Part shown: one piece after another, positions 21,001 to 27,100 of the stretch | How positions within the stretch are numbered: position 1 is the first letter of the stretch | Layout of the letters: each line of letters opens with the position of its first letter | Source of the DNA: a virus | Direction: 5' to 3' (one strand) | Length of the DNA: 32,992 nucleotides | IMG/VR virus record: IMGVR_UViG_3300034790_000159 | Span: 1 to 32,992 of that record | Made by a program: the position numbers and the translations under genes | The notes under the pieces: generated by a model | Database searches by the model: none | Told to the model about the DNA's origin: nothing | Seen by the model: the letters and a program-made list of their open reading frames with translations, nothing else

Positions 21001-23694
21001 GATGGTGCTGCTACCGGATATGATCAAGAGGCTTCAGTAGCTATCATCCTTGATCGTAAGGAAGCACTTGGTAGTGCGGTTGTTCAATACTTAAGCGATA
21101 AGTTTAGCTTCTTACAGTACAGTGAAGAAAGATGTCGTCGAGATACAGGATACATTGTTGACGCGATTTCACATGATATCCAGTACGGTGGTAACGTTGC
21201 GATGCACGGAACTGCAGGGCTTTACTTCAATAATGCAATAAATATCTTGCCAATTGACCAACGTCAAGCAACAAGAGAAGCATTCGAATATATGGGTGAA
21301 GTTGTACAAAGCGTTGTTCGTAACGAGTATGTAGATCGTGAGATTGGTAAGCAATTCTCCCCATCACTTGCTTCTTACGATCCAGACACTGGTGTATTTA
21401 CTGCAACACTTGAAACTGGTCACGGTCTAATCGCTGGCGACTATGTTCAAATTGCGCCAAACAGTATCGTATTTACTTGTAGCTTGGACGGTGATGTTGC
21501 ATTACACCCAAGCCCACAAGGAAATGATCCTTACTACAACGCACCAAATATTATTACTGACGTTGTTGGTGACATCATTACATTACAAGTTGGCAAGGTT
21601 CCTTACGGTAAAGGTGGTGGTGCTCATACATTCGTAAGTGCTTCACTAAATGCTATTTCCCACATAATTGGAAACACAGTTAAACAAGAAATGCCAACAC
21701 TTGCTGCAAGAAGAACAATTGCTACAGAAGCTATGAATCTTGCTTTGATGCTTGCTAAGGTTGCCGATGATAATAATCCTGGTGCAATCCCTGCAAAAGT
21801 TGATGCATTCACTACGTGGATCGACGCAGATATACTTGCAGCAAAAGAAATTGTCGATAACGCAACGGTTAAGATGGCAACTGATCTTCAAGGTTATATT
21901 TACGATACTTATAGCGGTGTTAGTTACTCTAAAGAGAAATGTCGTAGAGATGTTGGTACAATGATCGATGCTATCTCGCACGATGTTAACTACACAACAA
22001 ACTATGCATCAGTACGAACTGCTGGCCTTTACTTTGTTAACGCGGTATCAATATTACCTGCTAATCAAAGACAGCAAACTACTAAGTTCTACACTCAAAT
22101 GTCTAAGACTATCGGCGATGTTGTTGTAGGTGCTACGGTTGATGCATCAATCTCTAAGCATAGTTCTAAAGTACAAGACGTTACATCCTTCGCAGCTGCT
22201 ACAGCGGTTGAAAAGGAAGAAGTCAAGGACTTGATTCGTATTGTTGAAGATGCAATTCAAAGAGACAGTACTGATGCTATCCCAACAATCATTGATCCAG
22301 ATACTTCTTGGGTTAACGCTGGTAAGATCGCAGCTGCTGCAGCAATTGATGACAACCTTGACGAATTATCTGACGATGTTACTCAGTTCTTGAAAGATAC
22401 GTTTACTATTATTGATTATAATAAAGCGACATGTCGTAGAGATGCTGGTTATATCGTTGATGCAATGTCTTGGGACTTAAACTACGGTGGTAACTTAGCA
22501 ACAAGATGGAATGCAAACTTCTACTTCTGGAACAACGAGTTACGTTTACCTGAAGACACAAGAGTGGCAACAGCACAAGCATATCGCCAACTTGGTAATA
22601 TTGTTTCTCAGGTTGTTGCAGGTAATTATCCTGGTCAGACAACTAGAACTAATCTTGGTACTGAGGTTCAAGAAGCCCAAGCAATCGATCTTGGTAATAT
22701 CTTCTACAACGCATTGTTCTACAACGATGTTAACAAGCTTGGAAGAACTATTAATCCTAACTTTAGTTTCGACACTGATAAATCATACAAGTTTGCTAAA
22801 GATATTCTTGATAATAACAAAAACAAGATCCAACGTGAAACACAGCGATTCATTACTTCTGAATACAAGTTCATCGATCTACCTAAGACTTATCGCGATG
22901 CAGGTAACTTCCTTAAAGTTATCCAAAACGACTTTAAAGCTGTTGATGCTCTTGGAGTTGAAGGTGCTGATACAGCTTCAAGAACCTTCGTTGGTGCATT
23001 GTTTAATATTGATGCACAGCATGTATTCCCAGTGTTTAATCCACCAGCAACCTTTGCTGATTGGCGTAAGCTAAGATTCAAAGGAACTGTTGCAAATAAC
23101 GCGGCACGCGATTTGTTGACTGGTATGAAACGTTGGGACGCGTATATTGTTTCAACTAATCCATCAGGCAACCGATACATTGGTGATATCATCCATTGGA
23201 CAGGAACAACTTGGACTGCAACAGGTGCAATCGGAGCTAACAACACTGATCTACTCGCCTCTTTCACCGGTGCTTGGACACAGATGAAAACTTATATAAA
23301 TAACAATATCGCTACAGATCAACCGCAAAGAGATATGGTAACCGAATTGATAGACAACGTAATCATTGATAGTGTAATTAGGCCAGACTTCTTGGTCTTC
23401 GGATCACTGGTTGAATCAATCGCTCACCAGTTTAACGGAGCTTCAGCAGGTGTTAACAGAAACGCCTTGCCACTTAACTTCAGAAACGTTGGTGCAGCAA
23501 TTGGTGCAAACGCTTCGGTATTGTCAGAAAATGGCGGTCGTATCAGGTGGTCTGGATCAGACGAATTAAATAACCAGTACTTCGCGCGTGGTTTGAAGAT
23601 TAATGGTAGAACGGGACGTATCGAAGGTAGACCGTTTACATCATCAGTAAGAAAACTTGCAAGAAGAGCATCTAACTCAAGGGCATCTCTATAA
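12013..23694 (+). CDS. Giant modular virion structural protein, 3893 aa
   Basis: Residues 1-40 (KISELGPIKGANTRSEDLFV) are a start shared by marine phage fibre proteins. Residues 45-340 are short beta repeats of the SNSEITNTDLDDVDITNSRF type, resembling a beta-helix. Residues 400-750 look like a pectate-lyase-type beta-helix (QPVRTLKRAEELA, then SVGPGTYYVDEPIMLPDD). From about 780 to 3640 two module families alternate. One is helical, centred on KCxRDxGxIVDAIxxD, with Cys at 800, 940, 1180, 1735, 1876, 2456, 2737, 2875, 3041, 3310 and 3474. The other is a beta module with 11 xTPxxxxYxPxTG halves, each with an F[ST]C-like Cys, and 11 HTFVSA-like halves. The end (SGSDELNNQYFARGLKINGR, RPFTSSVRKLARRA) looks like a conserved C-terminus of such proteins. 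No catalytic site is evident. AAGGG (11999-12003) supports the start. A long fibre or large baseplate decoration is inferred. Confidence 0.85.
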   Translation: MSKISELGPIKGANTRSEDLFVIVNLIQGDDGTKNITRKELVAAIQYEIFDSITITGGSISGVRIFNSAIEDNIMDRNIFNNGTIDGSQIVSSDISGGTMTTTEVSNVAILTSDFSDGTGNNNIFTNTIVDFGALNNSTGNNNIFTNSTIDDSFYNNVTIEGGTANNLILTNITIDELILEDALISNSAIVTTTFANGSITDSVISGNTFLFDTFISNSEITNTDLDDVDITNSRFSNGQIWDTLISNSEIIDTSANNITITSSALNDSTANNVNITQSDFSNGTGSDNVFTNPVLENATLTGAMDTVVATNISIGSSTSDDLVQQRSTIQNSDISESVVANSTINQSELVDFDMNLTNVFEPLLDEDSYFALKNVKTGDTEKMTYRQLYDEVSRKTEKSLKVHVATDGDDSYQGSILQPVRTLKRAEELALQKAGGLYDRNDLNNAVHISVGPGTYYVDEPIMLPDDCSMTSTAGQYATVIQKKKGWEKTNGILVGSGNYVQGFGYMNFEVDNFDQPEGGFAIAYRPGALLRRSPYIRDSSQLSNFNRLDVEPPLNPFNSKGTILDLGQEFYMAAGHSVQAQFEVDDEVTFSSGASGYISFVADIDSARQIYVRNLKGNVEIGDILYAQRGGTGTIESIGIDDFPNRLVGRGGGCLLADRAVLDTDSLFTYVLCFGFTPRTQNGTGYVAKNGAGVNGIGSLSIFTRQAFFALDGGQMTLNNSGSQFGDISMRARGSTVIIRPANATQAELVLDTAFADSLEENKQAIVDNMVDYLTANTTTGFDGSPGLGYQGYNADKCFRDSGLIVDSASYDVATDSNYWGRLNGITYRSPISYIVVNDQMTETVGSIEHIKGEINHIFAQEQNAEVLSRLNDSLDESLNVLQNGAEAANAIKFADTGDQDATASREVLQDNRAFVIDEFVDWIDNNSEFYAYDSVKCERDVQEYILPATKFDMLLDTNYNATTTGLAYYVNTARTSLENQRNETVASFERLRKTTDNIIQAESPEGAVEAYTSFNTIINALNNTGAKYTPTKTTYDPVTGRMVITIGTHDLTVGRYVNLAKESFTFTCSSDNFKTEISHPRASEKAYLAALPIIETSANTITVNPGLTAANYEHRFVSAKANSVSVIGEQITFSDNAGIAADKRNARKQLQANREFVQDHMMDWADQEFYFYDSKKCHRDTEEYILPAVQRDMILGTNYNSIQTGAAYRTKSGEVSVTDQLTQTVGSVNYLKSETAAIITNTIAEDRANQAFDEMTRLLNNNGKKYTPSNAVYAPASGTTVLTIGSHDFNIGDSVYIEPNSLTFTCALDSNVTEHTYPTTQFINYTPTAATYVPETGEFSVTIGTNALKAGDLVEFKPSSLVFTCTLDGNITNHPAPESHHPFYKKQIVIDSVDGTTINMNVGSVVDGGGVHTFVSASTDAVQAEKRHPAYKKPVTISDRDATTITINVGESTDTSVHTFVSATANAIREADMWEGKFTPQTASYNPVSGDMEITIGNHDLPVGKWIEIAPESMIFSCDVGGVTGTDAAPLYDHPAYKEPVRVKSVTADTITVNVGNANGHANNHTFVSAEIDCINANALYFTDAAKVQKAFTPTDATYNPVSGEFVITIAAHGLTTADHVELQPQSFEFSCDPGTGVATDLSPRIGDYAYKLPLEISAVTTDTLTVNVGNAGSYTGAHTFVNADQGAVVKVSSTTQGVYASRILQKNKPYLQAEVTAWLDNNYYTYSKAKCERDTGLILNAVARDVVTGSNVNAIYTGKGYRIGTAGANNLVNTQLAQTTGAITWLKGKINTDVLTDSTAITRADAAFDEIIDIMTNGNVNADELYFGEEAVSSAHRMARGALQANRTFIQKEIVAWISANYPTFTYNTVACERDMGIFVDLASWDIQHGSNAATASNAKLYFENAIPVLSDNEIVPTSEAYFFAADLIGKIVRNEVITALNVTNTQTIVETTTFTPTDATYDPASGDFEMTIAGHGMKLNDRVTLAPNSFAFTCDMDGDSASKTYPRSGIDPFANKTYSIKAKTANTVTLDAGASGPNKYFTPTAADYNAATGDMIVTVGQHGLGVGRNVVLENNSFTFICDQDGGATQHTYPRAGSDPYAGASIAITAVGSTGHTPTDTDYNPTTGDTVLTVANHGFSNGDYVLLEDSSLTYTCVLDGNRVSKSYPRAGSDYASGRWLQVSDVTASTFKVNVGPSSYRGAHRFVSATANAVKRQTGTFTVNVGNAGSASGSTHLFVSATANAVKHEPQAPHTFVSVTADAVKIANMAEAYTPADIDYDHITGVMVMTLGSHSLTENDYVIFDENAITLSCSSNGGGNLSHPRPTDPIFNKPVRVDATTATTITLQVGEAFVDAVHTFVSAVTDGVRRSIKPSVAAEVEKLFYDLGDTIRQNDGTIAAISEPRIESLTSAYAPALITDYKAVRGQAPKYQTEIIKHISETYNGLGYDEEKCPRDVGYIVDAISEDLEYGGDSATVHSANYYYQGTQSVLEPYSMLPTKLAFNHIADVVDKIVKNEVNEPIFGARFTPAAGTTYDPATGMLVAEIGTHTLTTDDHIWFTPNAITFSCDTGSGPANHTAPEAHHRFYNKACPVIGVTSTTITLWVGAFSGGTTHTFVSALTDGFSEINGNLVYQNVALAAADIATGTEAKRLANIIANVVDDRLVIPGYAGSLDVSVGQQVPEALPVATASLVPVMEPSRTYARKSLQANRSFIQEEVVRFVNDNNYTYDEAKCARDVGFIIDAIARDVQTGSDYPSQYYGRAYRVGTALAQNVINEQLSETVQAIEYVRDDILPRLAGVALTRATDAFTNVINIMKTGPVSFTYDYGLAGTGTSDINATTGLTLNIAFLQQEAISWIAANHGSLVYDEAKCRRDIQILVEATAFDIRHGSNVAMRDFVKLYFENGINVGLPEAQRAPTAALYGHMAAVAEQVVLKQAVTPTAGNAVAQVTGGFGNVVGASGVEVENLIVIVQDIIAEDSLINLPQAREPQNFDGAATGYDQEASVAIILDRKEALGSAVVQYLSDKFSFLQYSEERCRRDTGYIVDAISHDIQYGGNVAMHGTAGLYFNNAINILPIDQRQATREAFEYMGEVVQSVVRNEYVDREIGKQFSPSLASYDPDTGVFTATLETGHGLIAGDYVQIAPNSIVFTCSLDGDVALHPSPQGNDPYYNAPNIITDVVGDIITLQVGKVPYGKGGGAHTFVSASLNAISHIIGNTVKQEMPTLAARRTIATEAMNLALMLAKVADDNNPGAIPAKVDAFTTWIDADILAAKEIVDNATVKMATDLQGYIYDTYSGVSYSKEKCRRDVGTMIDAISHDVNYTTNYASVRTAGLYFVNAVSILPANQRQQTTKFYTQMSKTIGDVVVGATVDASISKHSSKVQDVTSFAAATAVEKEEVKDLIRIVEDAIQRDSTDAIPTIIDPDTSWVNAGKIAAAAAIDDNLDELSDDVTQFLKDTFTIIDYNKATCRRDAGYIVDAMSWDLNYGGNLATRWNANFYFWNNELRLPEDTRVATAQAYRQLGNIVSQVVAGNYPGQTTRTNLGTEVQEAQAIDLGNIFYNALFYNDVNKLGRTINPNFSFDTDKSYKFAKDILDNNKNKIQRETQRFITSEYKFIDLPKTYRDAGNFLKVIQNDFKAVDALGVEGADTASRTFVGALFNIDAQHVFPVFNPPATFADWRKLRFKGTVANNAARDLLTGMKRWDAYIVSTNPSGNRYIGDIIHWTGTTWTATGAIGANNTDLLASFTGAWTQMKTYINNNIATDQPQRDMVTELIDNVIIDSVIRPDFLVFGSLVESIAHQFNGASAGVNRNALPLNFRNVGAAIGANASVLSENGGRIRWSGSDELNNQYFARGLKINGRTGRIEGRPFTSSVRKLARRASNSRASL
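15103..21660 (+). repeat. Beta modules of the giant protein (11 N-halves, 11 C-halves)
   Basis: N-halves of the form [YFH][TS]P....Y.P.TG....TIG.H.L....V....S..F[ST]C begin at residues 1031, 1269, 1328, 1481, 1595, 1959, 2046, 2120, 2276, 2530 and 3115. C-halves of the form ITVNVG....HTFVSATANAV end near DNA positions 15395, 16285, 16425, 16750, 17090, 18665, 18760, 18815, 19125, 19895 and 21655. Pairing is not one to one: C-halves occur twice in a row near 16150-16430 and three times near 18590-18820, and some N-halves lack a C-half. All 11 N-halves keep the Cys. Confidence 0.85.
18636..18761 (+). repeat. 30-bp exact direct repeat, 96 bp apart
   Basis: A 30-bp stretch encoding FVSATANAV is identical at 18636-18665 and 18732-18761. 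The 96-bp offset is exactly 32 codons. The nearby VNVG codons are also alike (GTTAATGTAGGT both times). This points to a recent in-frame duplication of one beta-module C-half. Confidence 0.85.
23295..23302 (+). promoter_or_regulatory. Possible internal late promoter (TATAAATA) in the giant gene
   Basis: A perfect octamer lies 391 nt before the 140-aa gene, within codons for TYINNN. It could boost the two downstream genes late in infection, but chance occurrence in an AT-leaning coding region is just as likely. Confidence 0.2.
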
Positions 23695-24116
23695 TGGCTA
23701 TTACAACAATCGTAACATCACAAGCACCTGATGCTAAACCGGTCGCCAAATCGTTTACTTTGACGACCAACTGGCAAACAATGATCGAGGTACCCAACTA
23801 TGAGGTACCGGAACTTGTATTTGGTGGATCAACAACAGTAGAACCGGGAGTAGGCGAAGTTATTTCGCCTCTCATTCTGTGTAACTTTACAGCAAACACT
23901 GTTGCGGTTGATGTAAGAACTCATAGAGAAGACGTAAATGCTGAGTTTTGGATTATAAGAAACTTGCAAATCCCAGCGTATGACACAATCCCATTACCAC
24001 TTAACGGCCAATTCTTTAAATCTGGCGATTTGCTAGAAATTAAGTGTGATACAAACTTAGCAGTAGATGCTTCGTTATCATTCACCCTCGGTCAGTCTGA
24101 AGAGGATGATGTATAA
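23694..24116 (+). CDS. Small virion-associated protein, 140 aa, unknown function
   Basis: The ATG overlaps the TAA of the giant gene by 1 nt (TAATG). AAGGG (23679-23683) is the ribosome-binding site inside the giant gene. Its own TAA overlaps the ATG of the collagen-like gene in the same way, so the three genes are translationally coupled. The protein is beta-rich and acidic at its end (SEEDDV). Segments such as ESW-free FTLTTNWQTMIEVPNYEVPE, LILCNFTANTVAVDVR and PLNGQFFKSGDLLEIKC suggest a small beta-sandwich. No enzyme motif, signal or membrane segment is present. I have no confident family name. A cap, adaptor or decoration protein joining the two large fibre proteins is the natural reading of its position, but that is inference. 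Confidence 0.75.
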   Translation: MAITTIVTSQAPDAKPVAKSFTLTTNWQTMIEVPNYEVPELVFGGSTTVEPGVGEVISPLILCNFTANTVAVDVRTHREDVNAEFWIIRNLQIPAYDTIPLPLNGQFFKSGDLLEIKCDTNLAVDASLSFTLGQSEEDDV

Positions 24117-27100
24117 TGGCTTTTAGATCTATTAGCGGAAGCAAGATCGTTGGACAGGGACAGCCGCAAGCTGTTCCTATTCAATTAGATCCGGCACCCT
24201 ATACTGGTGCGGTAGCTTATGGCTCCGATGGTTTAATTTACGTTTCTAACGGGACAGCTTGGAATGCAGTTGGCGCTGGTATTCAAGGTACAACAGGTTT
24301 GCAAGGCGACGATGGACTACAAGGTCTACAGGGCGATTATGGTCCTGGATTTGATGTTATTGGTTCAGTTGCTGATGTAGACTCCGGTGGTGATCCACAG
24401 GCAACTCTTAACACAGCATTTGCGTCAGCAACAACAGGCCAAGCAGTAATTGACGACGCCGATGATGAGCTTTGGGTTTATGACGGAGCAACATGGATTA
24501 ACGTTGGTTCATTCCGTGGTGTTCAAGGCTTTACTGGTAACCAAGGAACGCAAGGCGTACAAGGTACTATTGGTGAAGAAGGTATCCAAGGTTCGCGTGG
24601 TTTCCGCGGCTTTCAAGGAACCCAAGGTATTCAAGGAACAACTGGTATTCAGGGTACCCAAGGTATTCAAGGAATCCAAGGAACACAAGGTGTTCAGGGC
24701 GTACAAGGCGTTCAAGGCTTACAAGGTAACCAAGGCTTACAAGGTAACCAAGGTACACAGGGTCCACAATCAATTCAAGGTACAACCGGCATCCAAGGCG
24801 ATACTGGTTTCCAAGGTACGCAGGGTACTGAAGGTACAAGAGACTATGCAGTAACTAACAACGGTAGCACAAACTATCTTGTTGATGGTGTAGCTCAACC
24901 AACACTTCATCTTATCCGCGGATTTTCATATAATTTTAACCTATCAGTTTCAGGCCATCCGTTTTATATTAAAACAGCAGCTACAACTGGTACAGGTGAT
25001 CAATATAACGATGGTGTTACTAATAACGGTGCTGAAACTGGTACGGTAAAAGTACAATTACCACATGATGCTCCATCTGCGTTATATTATCAATGTTCTA
25101 TTCATGGTGGAATGGGTGGCTTAATTAATGTAAGCGATCTTGGTCCACAAGGTACTCAAGGTTTCCAAGGAACAACTGGTATTCAAGGCGATACTGGCAT
25201 CCAAGGTACCCAGGGTGTACAAGGTATTCAAGGTGCTCAGGCCGCACAAGGTATTCAAGGTGATACTGGTATTCAAGGTATTCAAGGTACTCAGGGCGTA
25301 CAGGGTGTTCAAGGCGTACAGGGTGTTCAAGGAACAACTGGTATTCAGGGTCTTCAGGGTATCCAAGGTTTAATAGGTCTTCAGGGTGTACAAGGCACAA
25401 CTGGCATTCAAGGCACAACTGGTATCCAAGGTTTACAAGGCGGAACTGGTACTCAAGGAACTCAAGGCGGACAAGGTACGCAAGGTTTCCAAGGTGTTCA
25501 AGGAGCGGTTGGTCATTACGGTGGTTTAACTCACGAGTTTAACTTTGTAAGCAATATAACAGCATCTACTGCTCCAGGCACAAGCGGCTGGAAACTTAAC
25601 ACAAACAACGTTTCTACTGCTACAATCTTAACAATTGATGATGTTCCGTTAGATAATTTTACAAACGATATCGATGAAACGTATGATTGGTTGGCTGCAA
25701 TTCCTGGAGCTAATAAAGGTCTTATCATAATCGAAAGTTTTGATGATGGTAATGGTCCTGCAGGACACCATCAGGTTGTGTACGAATTCTCAAACTTTAC
25801 TTGGGATGGCGCTCCGGGTGCTGGCAAAACATTCGGTTGGTTTGATATAACTTATGTTGGACAATACGGTGTTACAAGTACAAGTTGGGCTACTGATGTA
25901 ATCGGTGGCGGTCATGGTGCTAAGACTCTTATTAACTTTGTTCCACGAGGTGCTGCTGGTATTCAGGGTATCACGGGTTTCCAAGGCACTCAAGGTGTTC
26001 AAGGCTTGCTCGGTACACAAGGTATTCAGGGTGGACAAGGTACACAAGGTATTCAGGGTGACTTTGGTGTTCAAGGTGCTGCTGGTGCATACGGTGGTGC
26101 TTCGTTCGAGTACGACTTTACTCCAGATACTGGTCCTACTGGTCCTTCTGCAACATTACTTAAGTTTAATAATACTGATGTAACCGCAGCAACTATCATG
26201 AGAATATCAGATACAGCTGTTGGTGGCGCAAACTTAGATCCATATCTAAGAAGTTTAGATGATGGTGGTAGTTCAGTATTAGGTTATATTAAGATTGTTT
26301 CGATTGCTGATCCAGCAGAATTCTTATTATACACTCTTACTGCTTTAACAGAAAACGCAGCATATTATAACTTTAATGTAACGTTCTTAACTAAATCAAC
26401 TAACGCTGATGCAACATATTTTACTAATAATACTGACATAATCTTTACGTTCACACGTGCTGGTGATATCGGTGTTCAGGGCATCCAAGGTGTACAGTCA
26501 TTGCAAGGTTTGCAAGGTGACTTAGGTCTACAAGGTACAACTGGAGCGGGTACTCAGGGTGCACAAGGAACGTTTGGTATTCAAGGTGATCTTGGTATTC
26601 AAGGTTTCCCAGGACCAATTGGCCCACAAGGTATTCAAGGTACAGACGGTAACCAAGGTACAGGCGGTTTACAAGGTTTAACTGGTGGATTTGGTGGCAT
26701 AACATTTGATTACACTTATAGCACTGATACTGGAGCTACAGATCCAGGTGTTGGTACTCTTAAGTTTAATGCTACTAATTTTGCTTCTGCAACTGCTATG
26801 TTCATGGATGATAGAGATGACGGCTTTGTTGATATCCAACCATTCCTAAGAACAATTGATGATTCAACTAGCCCGATTAAAGGTCACTTTAGAATATCGG
26901 AAAAAGCTACTCCATCTAATTTTACAATATTTACTATTTCTTCGTTAGTAGAACAATCTGGTTACTTCTCAATTATTTGTGGTGTAGTAAGTGGTTCGGT
27001 AGCAACTTTTGCTGATGGCGCAGATATTATCATTACATTCGCAAGAACAGGTGATATTGGTCCATTAGGTCCACAGGGTATTCAAGGTTTTGATGGTATT

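Larger units (their letters stand above)
14401..22950 (+). repeat. Helical KCxRD modules, 11 copies plus one degenerate copy
   Basis: The core reads about LQANRxFIQxEVxxWI, Y, KCxRDxGxIVDAIxxDV, GSN. The Cys codons of intact copies begin at 14410, 14830, 15550, 17215, 17638, 19378, 20221, 20635, 21133, 21940 and 22432, all in frame. A twelfth copy at 22891 has Tyr in place of Cys (PKTYRDAGNFLKVIQNDF). Copies lie from about 410 to 1740 nt apart, close together where no beta module intervenes and far apart where beta modules are inserted. The copies have clearly diverged from each other. Confidence 0.85.

Noticed and set aside
22511-23074. 187-aa + strand frame inside the giant gene
   Set aside because: It is an out-of-frame reading of conserved module sequence; the product is Leu/Thr/Lys-rich low-complexity sequence with no domain.
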